Positions 33,370 to 45,285 of a stretch of 64,000 nucleotides of DNA are shown here, one piece after another. The stretch comes from Spiroplasma turonicum (GTDB lineage Bacteria; Bacillota_I; Bacilli_A; Mycoplasmatales; Mycoplasmataceae): positions 310,001-374,000 of the forward strand of contig NZ_CP012328.1 in assembly GCF_001262715.1 (NCBI RefSeq), written 5' to 3'. The notes below the pieces were generated by a model. It made no database searches. It saw only the letters and a list, made by a program, of their open reading frames with translations, and had not been told where the DNA came from. The position numbers were made by a program, and so were the translations under genes. The number at the start of each line of letters is the position of its first letter. Position 1 is the stretch's first letter.

Positions 33370-35250
33370 ATGTCATCTAATAATTTAGAAAAAAAATCGA
33401 ATCAACCAAAAAAACAAGAAGATAATTCAAATGAAATAGCCTATGTATATCAAAGTTTTGGGCCAAAAGCATTAGCTTTAATTAATAAATATAATTTACA
33501 ATCTGATGAAAGTTATAAAAAATTAATATCTTCATATGAAAAAATTGATTCTTTGACATTAGATGATCCAAGAAGGGATAATTTAACTGAATTATGAGAA
33601 TCTGAATTTAATAGAATATTTAAATTTTTTTGAGAAGGATATGTAAATACAAATAAAAAATCTTCAAGTAATTCTGGAAGTAAAATTGATGGTTGAAAGG
33701 ATAGACTTGATGTTAAAGCTGTATCAATGTCTCCTAGCCAAAAAAGACAAGATTTATTAAATAGACTATCTGGTGGTAATAAGTCAGTTAACAGAAACAC
33801 ACGAGAAGACATATTAAGTAGAGCTGGTTATCAAAGTCAAACAAAAGTTGAACAGTTTAATTTTACAGCAACTCCTAAAACTGGAAGAAATTTACATGAA
33901 ATTGAAAATATATTAAATGATTTAGACACTAGTGTATCTGGTTCATTAGAACCAGAGAGTTTTTTAAAAAGTGGATATTTAGCAGATAAAAACAGTGATT
34001 TAATTGATAATGTAAATATTGAAGATGATTTAAATGATTTTGAATTTGATGAAGAAACAAAAATTATGACTACCAAGGCTGTTCAAGATCCAAACTTAGA
34101 AGCTTTTGTTAATGATACAAATTACTCAACAAGTAACAATTTAAATGATTCAATTAAAAATGAAGAAGATAGCTTTGATAATGAAAGTAATGATCAAGAT
34201 TACATTGCTAATGAAAATATGAGTAGAGCAGAATTTAATGCTGTTAATAATATTGAATATGATGAAAACGCAGTTACTTCAAATGATGATACAGTAGCAG
34301 CGTTAGAACTTGGACTTGATTTCTTTCAAAGAAATATCGGTGATGGTTTTTATGATAAACAAAAATTATCTAACAAACAAGATGACTTTAAACCTTTTAA
34401 ATATAATGTAAAAGATGAATTAATAAATCCTTTAAAGAAAAATATTTTATCAAAAGAAGGTTTTGAAATAAGTAAAAACGATTTAAAATCAGAAATGTTT
34501 ACAGACAAAAAATATAATCAAGATAATGAAGTTTCAAGTGAAATAAAAAAACCATACCACGAAATAAAACCTGTTGGTAATTATCAAATGAAATTTGATG
34601 TTTTAAAAAGACCATCAATGAGAGAATTGTTAGAAGAAAATTCTCGTGAAAATAAAACAATTGATGAAATGACACAAAAAATTGAGTTCTTAAGAGAATT
34701 AAGAAATGAAAGACGTCATAGAATTAATCTATTAAAAATTGAAAGAACAAACAGTTACATTGTTGCTAGGTCAAGAAAAATTGCTGAGTCACGTGAGTTA
34801 AGAAGAATTAAGAAACGTGAAGAAATTAATTTGAAAGCAATACAAAAAGCTGAAAGGCTGAGAAGACTTCAAGAAAGACAACGTTTAATTGAATTGATGA
34901 AAGAACGTCAAATGAAAAGAACAGAGGAGAAAAGAATTGCTACTGTTCTTAGACTTGAACGTGAAAGAAGACTTGAAAGAGATGCAAAAAATAGAGCAGA
35001 GCTTGCAAGTATTGATGCACAAATTAGATATGAACAAGAAATGATTAAAAAAACAGAACTTAAGATGAAAGCTTATTTCACTAGAGTTCATGATGATGAA
35101 TTATTCGATGAATCTATAAAAGCAGCAAGAAAAACAGACAAATATAAATCTATTGAAGAGAAAGCCTTAGAAATTCAACAATTAGAAGATAAAAAAAGAA
35201 AAGAAAGAATTGAAAAAATTAGTAAAAAATTCACTAAGAACATCAAATAA
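33370..35250 (+). CDS. Hypothetical protein with C-terminal coiled coil, 626 aa
   Basis: ATG at 33370 is preceded by AGGAGGG; an in-frame upstream ATG lies at the -10 element and cannot be used. Residues 1-120 are polar, about 120-400 acidic and Asn/Asp-rich (probably disordered), and about 400-626 are a dense Arg/Glu/Lys helix pattern with repeated ERLRR, ERQR and LERERR blocks, a long coiled coil. No signal peptide or membrane span, so cytoplasmic. It looks like a scaffold or cytoskeletal-type protein, but this is inference. It opens a block of lineage-specific genes. Confidence 0.78.
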
Positions 35251-35252
35251 TT

Positions 35253-35282
35253 GGGCAAGTTTTATATTAACTTGCTCATTTT
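35253..35282 (+). terminator. Candidate terminator after coiled-coil gene
   Basis: Stem GGGCAAGTT/AACTTGCTC (35253-35277) with a short T-rich tail. Confidence 0.55.
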
Positions 35283-35369
35283 ATTAAATTTTTTTAAAGG
35301 AATTTATAAGGCTTTAAAATAAAAATGATAAAATTAATACAATAAAGAAAATAATAAATGGAGGTTTTT

Positions 35370-36626
35370 ATGGTTAAAAAGGTTAAAGGTACAAAGAAAA
35401 AATATCAAAATAATATATTCAATTTAATTTCTGATAAAACAAAGTTAAGAATTAAAGGATTGATAGAAAAAAGACTTACAACAAAAACAGTTCTTTTATT
35501 TGCACAAGAATATGAATCATATGATATTGAAGTTAGAAGAGAATTAATTGCTTACATTGCTTTTTTATTTAATGAAGAAGAAGAAAAGTTTAATAAAGAT
35601 TACAGTCAACAAATTCAACAAGACCCAAGAGCTCAACACTTACAACAAATTAGATGATTAGAATTAAGTGAAAAAAGAGAAAATATTAAAAAAATAGAGG
35701 ATATTTTAATAAAAAGAGACCAAGAGGTTGTACAAGAAAACCTAAAAATAAACAAACCAAAAAACTCAGAAAAAGATAAAGAAATTGAATTAAAATCAAA
35801 ACAATCAAAACCTGTAAAAGTAAAAATTGAAGAAAGTAAACTTGATAAAATGCTTAAAGAGGCTCAACTTAGAGAAGAAAATGAAGCAAAGTTAAGACAA
35901 AGAAAAATAGAAGAAGAAAAATTAAAAAAACAAGCTATAGAAAAAGAACGAGCATTAAGATCTAAAAAGGCATTAGAAAAAAAACAAGAAACTAAAAACA
36001 TTGATAAGTTGTTAAAAGTAGAACCAAAAGTTACTGAAAAAGTAAAAAATGATTCTAAACTAAGCGATGAAAAAAATAATAAACAAGATGTTCAAGCAGA
36101 AAAAGTAGTTAAAAGTGTTCAAATTGATAGAAATTATGAAAAAGAACAAGCTGAAAAAGAAAAACTATGAAAAGAATTATATGGTTCATCAAGAAGTGAT
36201 AAAAGTAGATTAAATTTACCTAATGAAAATACAAGTGTAAAAAAAGTATTTAAACCATCATTAACAGATAAAACTCCAACTTTTGATTATGATGAACTTA
36301 CTCATTTTGTAATTTGTGGAAGAAAGTTTGATTTTGAAGAATATTCAAATGTAAATAATAAATATTTTATTTTTTGAAGAAAAATGACTAAAAAGTTTAG
36401 AATGTCTAACATAACAGTATGGTTAAATCTTAATATAGATAAACAACCTAAGTTATTGAAAAAAAGATTAAAATTCCAAAAAAAACTTGAAAAAAGATTT
36501 AAAACTAATAACAATATTAACAATCCAAAACCATCAAATAATGCTACTGATGATATTAAAAAAAACTCAAGTGAAAATTTAAATAAAACTTCTATTAAAA
36601 ATGATTCTATAGATTCAAATCAATAG
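35370..36626 (+). CDS. Hypothetical coiled-coil protein, 418 aa
   Basis: ATG 35370 follows GGAGG at 35360-35364. The N-terminal 90 residues look folded (KLRIKGLIEKRLT, FAQEYESYDIEVRRELIAYIAFLF). Residues about 110-270 are Lys/Glu-rich coiled coil with heptad-like EEEKLKKQ and EKERALRSK blocks; around 290-380 a second compact part (FDYDELTHFVICGRKF, then an aromatic and basic stretch); the C-terminus is Asn/Lys-rich. No known family. Cytoplasmic by appearance. Resembles its upstream neighbour in overall style and may act with it. Confidence 0.72.
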
Positions 36627-36637
36627 AATCATTTTTT
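36601..36637 (+). terminator. Terminator at end of coiled-coil gene
   Basis: Stem ATGATTCTAT (36601-36610)/ATAGAATCAT (36623-36632), then six T. The left arm and stop codon are part of the gene. Confidence 0.7.
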
Positions 36638-36644
36638 GAGTCAT

Positions 36645-37580
36645 ATGATAATTACATTAACATTAACTTCAGCGCTTTTATTTTTATTATTAATATTTTT
36701 GATATTTTTAATTTTTTTGATAAAAGATAAAAAAATTATTTATTACTTAAATGAAGTGCCTGAAAATTTTATATATAAGAAATACTATAAAGAAGATTGA
36801 CACTTATTTAAAAATAAAATAGAGGAATTATGAGATCTCACACAAAATAAAATAGTAAAACTTTCTATACTATCAACTTATGAATATTTTAATTTAGGAC
36901 TTTGCAACTCTCGTTATTTAAAAGTTTGAAAAAAACTTAAAAAAAACTTTGGTTTTTTAGTTGCATATAAAGTATGCAAGGAACTTAAAAATTACAACAA
37001 AATAATTGAAAACATTTGACATAAAAAGTACTATACAATATTTAAAGATCTGTATTTTATAGTAAAAAATGAAACTGCTTCACCAAACTACTTTTTTTAT
37101 AAATATTACTTTTTGTTTATTTATAAAATGAGACAAATTATAATTGAATCAATAAATAATTTTATCTTACCTGCAATATTAGTAAAATATATTCCAAATA
37201 ACATAATTATTGAATATGAAGAATTTCAAGTTATTAGTAAAATTGAATATAATGACTACATTGAAAAAGCTTTTTTAAATGTTAACTCTAAATTAAATAA
37301 GGCTTATTCATCAATTATCCAAGAATATAAAAATGAATTATTAATTAAAGGTAATAATTGAGTTGTTGACTTTAATAATAAAAGTATTATATTCGAAATG
37401 TTTCCTTTAAAACATTTTAAGAAGATAATTTTTAACCAAAGTTTTTTTAAATTAGCAAAAAGGTTTAAAATAAATATAAGTGATTATTTAGTTGATGATA
37501 TCAATAGTTTAATTAATACACTTAAAGAAAATAATGTTGATTTTGATGAAGAATATTTACTTAAGATTTTAGAAAATTAG
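36645..37580 (+). CDS. Hypothetical protein with N-terminal membrane anchor, 311 aa
   Basis: Starts with a single hydrophobic span (residues about 4-27) followed by a Lys-rich, aromatic, helical soluble domain, likely cytoplasmic. Several TGA Trp codons. No strong ribosome binding site is visible and the ATG is 8 nt past the terminator T-run, so expression may depend on read-through or coupling. No family recognised. Followed after 8 nt by the CxC-rich gene. Confidence 0.65.
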
Positions 37581-37588
37581 AGGTTTTT

Positions 37589-38233
37589 ATGAAATGTTGC
37601 AATTGTGAATCAAGTATAGTAAAAAGTTGCATTTGTGCAATTGATAGTTGTTCTTGTTTAGAAAGCAATTCTATTGATTGTTGATGTTGTATAGAGGAAT
37701 TTTGATATGCTTCTATAAAAAAAGATGATACACATAAGTATATAGAAAACACATTAGAAGAATCTATTAAAAACAAAAAAATAGACAAAATTGTGAGAGA
37801 AGAATTCTCATTGTTAAAAAAAGATATTCAAATAAATTTTAAAAACAAATTTAAAAACTCTAATAAAAGTTATTTAGAATTAATAGATTCAGACATAAGT
37901 CCTTCATTAATAGCACAAGCATTTCATTCAAATTTGATTACAAAAATTATTTATTTTATTAATGAGTTATACTATTATCTTGAAACAATTAATTTAATAA
38001 TTGATGTTTATCCAAATTTCAATCTTATAATTGATTATAAAAAAATTGAGCAATTTTTATATAAAATTGACTATATTTTACCAATTATTGTAAATGAGTT
38101 TAAAAGTATCGATAAAGAAATTGATAACTCATTTGAGTATGAAATGCTTAAAACTAAGTTATATGATTTAGATGAATTAACTGTAAGAATTAAAGATAAG
38201 ATAGAAGTTAAAACAATAGATTATAAAAAATAA
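37589..38233 (+). CDS. Hypothetical protein with CxC-rich N-terminus, 214 aa
   Basis: The first 34 residues contain ten cysteines, at 3, 4, 6, 14, 16, 21, 23, 31, 33 and 34, forming four CxC pairs. Cys is otherwise rare in this window. This resembles a metal-binding (metallothionein- or cluster-like) patch, though a disulfide or acylation site is possible. Residues 35-214 are helical, Ile/Lys/Asp-rich without Cys. Two TGA Trp codons lie in the Cys region. AGAGG precedes the ATG. No known family; it closes the lineage-specific block before trigger factor. Confidence 0.72.
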
Positions 38234-38276
38234 TTTGATATAATTAAAAAAGTCTAATATATAGAGGAGAAGAAAT

Positions 38277-39566
38277 ATGAAATTTAGTGCAAAAAAAGAA
38301 ATAGAAAAGGGTTTGGGTTATTGAACTGTTGTAATAGAAGGAGATAAATGAGTTGATGCTGTAAAAAAAGGTAAAAACAAAGTAGCTGCATCAATTGAAA
38401 TACCAGGATTTAGAAAAGGTAAGGCTCCAAAAGAGAAGATTGAAAAATATGTTACTCCTGTTAAATATCTAAATGCTGCTTTACAATCTGTACTTGATAA
38501 TGCATGAAAATTTGCATTAGAACAGAATTCGGAAATAAAACCTTTTAATTCGCCAGTACCTACACCAAAAAAAATTAATGATGAATATTGCGAAATTGAT
38601 TTTATTTTTGACTTAAAACCTGAAATTAATATTGTTGAATATAAAGGTTTAAAAGATAATGAACTTAAAAAAGAAGAAATTAAAGTTTCCAAAGAAGATT
38701 TAGATAAGGCTATTGATCAATACAGGGATAAATTTTCATTAGAAAAAGATAAAGAAAAAGATGCAAAAATTTCAAAAGGAGATGTTGTTACATTTGATTT
38801 TGAAGGATTTATTGATGGTGTTGCATTCCCAGGTGGTAAGGGACTTGATTTTAAACTTGATATTGGTAGTGGAAAAATGGTTCCAGGTTTCGAAGATCAA
38901 ATGATAGGAAAAAAACTTGGAGAATGTAAAATAAAAGTTACATTTCCTAAAGATTACACTCCTGAATTATCAGAAAAAAATGCTGAATTTGTTTTAAATA
39001 TCAAATCTATTAAAGAAAAAATATTACCTAATAAGGATGATGAATTAGCAAAAGATTTAAACATACCAAATGTTAATACTTATAAAGAATTAGAAAGTTA
39101 TATTAAGTCTCAAATTAAAGAACAAAAAGAAACTCAATTAAAAACAATATTTGTAAATAAGGTTATTGAATTAATATCAAAAAACTCTACAATTGAAATA
39201 CCAAAATCAGTTATTGATAAAGAAGTAGATAATTTATATAAAGAGTTTGAAGCAAAAGTTCAAGGTCAAAAAATAACAATGAAGGATTATAAAAAACAAA
39301 CTGGATTAACAGACGATAATATTCGTGAAGAACTTAGAAATGATGCTATTAAAAGACTTGAAAGTTACTTGATTACTGATAAAGTTAGAAACACAGAAAA
39401 ATTTGAAGTATCAGATGATGAAATTAAAACCAAGTATGAAAAGTTAGCTAAATCATTTGGCGTTGAGCCAGATTATATTAAAAATAATTTACTTCCAATT
39501 GATCATATTAAAGAAGAAATTATTAAAGAAAAAATCATTAATTTTTTATATGAAAATAATGGATAA
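38277..39566 (+). CDS. tig: Trigger factor
   Basis: Ribosome-bound chaperone with prolyl isomerase activity. The N-terminal ribosome-binding part contains the signature region PGFRKGKAP near residue 45; the PPIase domain (about 155-245) has GDVVTFDFEGFIDG and MVPGFEDQMIG; the rest is the chaperone arm. 429 aa is normal. GAGGAGA precedes the ATG, with a TATAAT about 40 nt upstream. It is followed by its own terminator and then lon, a common neighbourhood of quality-control genes. Confidence 0.95.
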
Positions 39567-39590
39567 AATACAAATAACTTGTATTTTTTT
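39565..39590 (+). terminator. Terminator after tig
   Basis: Stem AATACAA/TTGTATT with loop ATAAC, followed by a long T-run. Confidence 0.8.
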
Positions 39591-39597
39591 TCTTTTT

Positions 39598-39624
39598 TTA
39601 GCACTTAGGTGTTGAAAGTGCTAA
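39598..39624 (+). promoter_or_regulatory. CIRCE operator (HrcA binding site)
   Basis: Arms TTAGCACTT and AAGTGCTAA with a 9-nt spacer match the CIRCE consensus (TTAGCACTC-N9-GAGTGCTAA) except for one compensating pair. It overlaps the -35 of the lon promoter, as expected for HrcA repression of heat-shock genes. Confidence 0.9.
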
Positions 39625-39642
39625 AAAATGTGTTATTATAAT
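39612..39642 (+). promoter_or_regulatory. Promoter of lon
   Basis: TTGAAA (39612-39617), 19-nt gap, TATAAT (39637-39642); the -35 lies inside the CIRCE element. Confidence 0.65.
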
Positions 39643-39666
39643 TTTGACCAAAAAGGAGGAAGAAAT

Positions 39667-42048
39667 ATGTCAAATCAGAGATTACCTATGTTAGTGACAA
39701 GGGGTAGTTATGTTTACCCAACTTTCGAGCAAATACTTGAAATTGGTCGAGACAAAACAACTTTTGCCGTTAAAGAGGCAGTTGAAAAACACGAAGGACA
39801 AATTCTAATAGTTTCTCAAAAAAAACCATTAGAAGATGACCCTCTTATAAAAGATTTGTATACATTTGGTATATTAGCAAACGTTAAAATTAAGAAGGAA
39901 TGAAAAGATGGTACATTAACCGTTAATATAAAATCATTATCAAGAGTAGAACTTTTAAATATTGAACTTGATGCATTTTATACATCTGAATATGAAATAA
40001 AAGAACCTCAAAAATCTGAAGATAAAGAAGCACTGAAAAAAATAACTAAGTACATTAAAGCAATGATAAATTCACAAGAAGAGTTCCCTGCTGAAATTGA
40101 GGAAGTTTTAAAAATGGCATCAGCAAATGCAGATCCAAACTTTATTGTTGATAGTGCAGCACATTTAATGACTTTTATGCCGATAAATAAAAAACAAGCT
40201 ATTTTAGAAGAGTTAGATCCAGTTAAAAGAATTGAAATTATAAATGATTTCTTGGATGAAAAAAGACAGTCTGCAGATATTGAATCATCAATAAGTAAGA
40301 AAATAAAGTCTAGAGTTGATGAACAACAAAGAGAATTTTACTTAAGAGAAAAATTGAAAGCAATTAAAGAAGAACTTGGTGATATGGACGGTGAAGGTGA
40401 TGATTTGAAGAAATATCGTAGTCGCCTTGAAAATGAACCCTTCCCAGATAATATTAAAAAAAGAGTCAGTCAAGAAATTGATAGATATGAAGGATTGCCA
40501 GCTGCATCATCAGAAGCGAATATTATAAGAACATATATTGATTGAATGATGCAAACACCTTGGTGACAAAAGACTAAAGAAAAAACTGATTTAAAGTACG
40601 CAAAAGAAATTTTAGATAAATATCATTATGGTTTAGATAAAGTTAAAGAGAGAATAATTGAGTACCTTGCTGTAAAACAAAATACCAATTCTGTAAAAGG
40701 ACAAATAATTACATTAGTAGGTCCCCCAGGTGTTGGTAAAACTAGTTTAGCAAAATCAATATCTGAAGCAATGGGTAGAGAGTTCATTAAGGTAGCATTA
40801 GGTGGTATTAAAGATGAATCAGAAATTAGAGGTCATAGAAAAACCTATATAGGAGCAATGCCAGGTAGAATTATTCAAGGTATGAAAAGAGCGGGTGTTA
40901 AAAACCCTGTATTCTTACTAGACGAAGTTGATAAAATGGCTAGTGATTATCGAGGTGACCCAGCATCAGCTATGTTAGAAGTACTTGATCCAGAACAAAA
41001 CTCAAAATTTTCAGATCATTATTTAGAAGAAGAATATGATTTAAGTGATGTTGTTTTTATAGCAACTGCTAACTATCCAGAAAATATTCCTGAAGCTTTA
41101 TATGATAGAATGGAAATAATTGAGTTATCAAGTTATACTGAAATTGAAAAAATGAAAATTGCAAAAGAGTACTTAGTTCCAAAGGTATTAAGTGATCATG
41201 CAATCACTTCTGAACAAGTATCATTTACTGAAGAAGGTATAAGTGAAATTATTAAGCATTATACAAGAGAAGCTGGTGTTAGACAATTAGAAAGATGAAT
41301 TGCATCAATTGCTAGAAAGTTTGTTGTTAAAATGTTAAATAAAGAACTTGATAAACTAGTTGTAACTCCAAAAGTTGTTAATGAATTATTAAAGAAAAGA
41401 ATATTTGAACATACTGAAAAAGATAAAGAATCCCAAATTGGAGTTGTTACAGGTCTTGCATATACTCAGTTCGGTGGTGATATTTTACCAATTGAAGTTA
41501 ATCATTTCCCTGGTAAAGGTGGTTTAATACTAACAGGTAAATTAGGAGATGTAATGAAAGAGTCTGCAACAATTGCATACGATTTTGTAAAATCTAATTA
41601 TAAAGCATTTAACATTCCTAAAGAGGTTTTCTCAGAAAATGATGTTCACATACACGTTCCAGAAGGTGCTGTACCAAAAGATGGTCCAAGTGCTGGAATA
41701 ACATTAACAACTGCAATTATTTCTGCATTAACCAATAAACCTGTTCCTAAAGATTTGGGAATGACAGGTGAAATTACTTTACGAGGATTAGTGTTCCCAA
41801 TTGGTGGACTAAGAGAAAAATCAATTTCTGCACACAGAAGTGGATTAAAAAAAATAATTATTCCAATTAAAAATAAAAAGGATATAGAAGATATTCCTGA
41901 TGAAGTTAAAAAGGATTTAGAAATTAATTTAGTGCAAAAATATTCAGAAGTATACGAAGCTGTTTTCAATGATAAATTAAAAGAACTTGAAAAAGAATTG
42001 CCAATTAGTAGCTCAAATAATGATAATGTAACTGAAAAATCTCACTAA
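39667..42048 (+). CDS. lon: ATP-dependent protease Lon
   Basis: Degrades damaged and some regulatory proteins. N-terminal substrate domain begins [16 protein letters not shown]+ Walker A GPPGVGKT at residues 352-359, Walker B FLLDEVD; the catalytic dyad is S675 (PKDGPSAG) and K718 (REKSIS), spaced 43 residues as in other Lon enzymes. 793 aa is full length. AAGGAGGA lies 6 nt before the ATG at 39667; an earlier in-frame ATG at 39628 precedes the promoter -10 and cannot be the start. Heat-shock control by HrcA is indicated by the CIRCE. Confidence 0.97.
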
Positions 42049-42074
42049 AAACAACTTTAAAAGGTTGTTTTTTA
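42049..42074 (+). terminator. Terminator after lon
   Basis: Stem AACAACTT/AGGTTGTT with an AT loop and T-run, immediately after the stop. Confidence 0.75.
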
Positions 42075-42110
42075 ATTTGTGATATATACTTTATTTAAGG
42101 GAGAAAGAAT

Positions 42111-44009
42111 ATGGATGTAAATGGTAAATTAGATAACTTAAATTATATTGAATCATCAAGAATTAGTCCAACTAAAAATAATAAAAAGAAGATTACTGCT
42201 GATGAAAAATTGTATAATTTTATGAAGAAAAAACATACTTTAAAGTTTTTTAAAATAGTTATGGTATACGGGTTTAAACATAAAGCATTGTTTTTTACAG
42301 TAATAAGTGTAGTCATCTTTAGCGCTTTACTTGTAAGCATAAACTCATTATTAATTAATATAACTTTAAATCAAGCTCAATATGATTTTGCAATTAAAAA
42401 TGGACAAATAGCAGGAAAAAATTATAACTTATATTGATATTATTGATTAAGTATAACGATTGCTGATTTAGTATTGCTGTATATTTGTACATTTATACGA
42501 AACTTCTGTTCAATTATATTAGCTGTAACTATTGAAGTTGAGTTGAGAAAGTTAACAATTAATAGATTACTTGAATATGACATATCTTATTATTCTGACA
42601 AAAAAACGGGTAAGTTAATGACTAAATTAGTAGGAGATACAAATATTATTGGTAATGAAATTTCAGGTCTTGTTTCTTGAATTATCCAAGCACCATTGGT
42701 TATTATTTTTGGAACAACAGTTTTATTCTTTGTTGATGTTTATTTGGCATTAATATCATCAATAAGTGTTTACTTGTTAGGATTTATAATTATAATGATT
42801 ACAATAAGTTATCAAAAAAAAGTTTCTATTGTTCGTGATGTTATATCAGACATAAATGGTGATGTTGTTGATAGGATAAATGCCATTAAGTTAGTTAAAT
42901 CATCAGCTACAAGAATATATGAAGAAAATAGAATAAAGAAACTTCATAATCCATATATTAAAGTTTTTAGACCAATATCAAAAATAGATGGTACTTTATT
43001 AGCAATTTTAATAGCATCTGATGTTTTAATAAACTTACTTGTTATATCCTCAGCAGCTTTATTGTATGGAAATGAAGATATAAATAAATTCATAACAGTT
43101 ATTATTCCAATAACAACTGCAATGACTGGATTAACTAGACCTTTATGACAAATTGCTGCAATTGTACCAGGTCTTTCAAGAGCTTCCGCTTCATCAATTA
43201 AAATATATGAAGTAATATTTAAAGACCCAATATTATCAGATAATGAAGAAAATGGTTTATTATTTGATCAAAACATTAATACTATTGAATTTAGAGATGT
43301 AAAATTTAATTATCCTGAAAAACCTGAAATTAATATTGTACCAAACTTAAAACTTAACTTTGAAAAGGGTAAAAGTTATGCTTTTGTAGGAGAAACTGGT
43401 AGTGGTAAATCTACTATTTCAAAATTATTATTAAGATTCTATGATCCTACTGAGGGTTGTATTTTAATAAATGATGTTAATTTAAAAGATTTAAATTTAA
43501 GGAGTTACTTAAGTCGTGTTGGTTATGTTGAACAAGAACCACAAATTATATATGGATCAGTTTATGACAATGTTAGATATGGATTTTTCAATGCAAGTGA
43601 TGAAGAAGTTCATGAAGCTTGTAGAAAAGCACAAGTTCATAATATTATAATGAGTTGACCTGAAAATTATAATACTATTTTAGGGGAAAGAGGATTATTA
43701 TTATCAGGTGGTCAAAAACAAAGATTAGTAATTGCAAGAATGATTTTAAGAAATCCTGAGTTATTAGTATTAGATGAAGCTACAAGTGCACTTGATAACA
43801 TTGTTGAACGTGAAATACAATCTCAGTTAGATGAATTAATGAAAGATAAAACAACAGTTATTATTGCCCATAGACTAACAACTATAAAGAATGTTGATAA
43901 AATTTTTGTATTAGAATCAGGTAAAGGTGTAATTCAAGAAGGTAATTATAAGCAATTAATTAATAAACCAGGAAGATTTAAGGATTTGCATGATGCTGCT
44001 AATTCATAG
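42111..44009 (+). CDS. ABC exporter, fused membrane and ATPase domains
   Basis: Half-transporter of the MdlB/MsbA type, working as a dimer to export lipids or drugs. N-terminal soluble stretch, six hydrophobic segments over about residues 60-350, then ATPase: Walker A GETGSGKS at 427-434, Q-loop YVEQEPQ, signature LSGGQKQ, Walker B VLDEATSALD and the IIAHR switch. 632 aa is normal. GGGAG precedes the ATG. The gene is alone in this role (no second half-transporter adjacent), so probably a homodimer. Substrate unknown. Confidence 0.9.
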
Positions 44010-44023
44010 ACGAGAATTTTTTA

Positions 44024-45268
44024 ATGAATAAACCATTAAGTTTAATATTAAGACCAGAAACAATTGATGATATTGTTGGTCAAAATCATTTATTAAATGA
44101 GTATGATGGCTTAATTAATAAAATGATAGTTAATAATTTCTTAACTAATATTATATTTTATGGACCTCCTGGTGTTGGCAAAACTTCATTAGCAATTTCT
44201 TTAGCAAATGATTTAAAATGTAATTTTGATTTTTTTAATGCGTCCAATGATAAAAAGGAAAAACTTCAAAGTCTTATAAAATCAGCTAATGAAAAGCAAT
44301 TAGTATTAATAATAGATGAGTTTCATAGAATGAATAAAAATATTCAAGATTATCTTTTAGAGTTTATTGAATCTAAAAAAGTAATAGTTTTTATAACTAC
44401 AACAGAGAACCCATACTTTGTTATAAACCCTGCAATTAGAAGTCGATGTACAATTTTAAAATTAAAAGAATTAGATAGTAAAGATATATTTGAAGGTCTA
44501 AAAAAAATAATTATTAAATTAAAATTAAATTTAAAAATTGAAGAAAGTGGGTTATTAGATATATCAGAAAGATCCAATGGTGATTTTAGATTCGCGATTA
44601 ATATTTTAGAAATTATTAAAGAATTATATAGTGATAAAGTAATTGATAAAAGTTTTACATCATCTCTTGAATTCTTAAAAAGTGCAAAAGGTTCAAGTTA
44701 TGGCGATGAATTTCATGATTTAAAATCTGCCTTTCAAAAATCTATTAGAGGTAGTGATGTTGATGCTTCATTACATTATTTTTCAAGATTATTAGAAATT
44801 GGTGACTATGAAACACTAATGAGAAGAATGATTATAATTGCGTATGAAGATATAGGATTAGCAAATCCAACTATTCCTGTAAGAGTATATAACGCTTGTA
44901 ATGCTTTTAGGCAAATTGGTATGCCAGAGGGTAGAATAATATTAGGTTTAGCAGTAATTGAAATGGCATTAAGTGAAAAATCAAACTCTAGTATTTTAGC
45001 AATTGACAGTGCAATAAGTGATATAAAAAATAACAATGTTCCTGAAATACCAAGTTTTTTAAGAGATAATAATTATAATTATTCTTCTAAATTTAATGAA
45101 ACTAATAACTACAAATATGCTCATGATTATGAAAATGATTATGTTGACCAACAATATATGCCAACTAAATTAAAAAATAAGCAGTATTTCAAACCAAAAC
45201 TACATAGTAATTATGAAAAAAAATTAATTGATATTTATAATAGGTTTACTAATAAAACCAAAAAATAG
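44024..45268 (+). CDS. rarA: Replication-associated recombination protein A (RarA/MgsA)
   Basis: AAA+ ATPase of the clamp-loader-like RarA family, acting at stalled replication forks. Walker A GPPGVGKT at 47-54, Walker B LIIDEFHR, sensor 1 TTTENP, then the tetramerisation C-terminal part with SIRGSDVDA, ISAYEDIGLANP-like IAYEDIGLANP and MALSEKSNS. 414 aa is normal. The ATG is 14 nt after the ABC exporter stop. Confidence 0.93.
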   Translation: MNKPLSLILRPETIDDIVGQNHLLNEYDGLINKMIVNNFLTNIIFYGPPGVGKTSLAISLANDLKCNFDFFNASNDKKEKLQSLIKSANEKQLVLIIDEFHRMNKNIQDYLLEFIESKKVIVFITTTENPYFVINPAIRSRCTILKLKELDSKDIFEGLKKIIIKLKLNLKIEESGLLDISERSNGDFRFAINILEIIKELYSDKVIDKSFTSSLEFLKSAKGSSYGDEFHDLKSAFQKSIRGSDVDASLHYFSRLLEIGDYETLMRRMIIIAYEDIGLANPTIPVRVYNACNAFRQIGMPEGRIILGLAVIEMALSEKSNSSILAIDSAISDIKNNNVPEIPSFLRDNNYNYSSKFNETNNYKYAHDYENDYVDQQYMPTKLKNKQYFKPKLHSNYEKKLIDIYNRFTNKTKK

Positions 45269-45285
45269 TTAAAGGAGTATTTTTG

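Noticed and set aside
39628-39666. Upstream ATG as lon start
   Set aside because: It lies before the promoter -10 element; ATG 39667 has a strong ribosome binding site.
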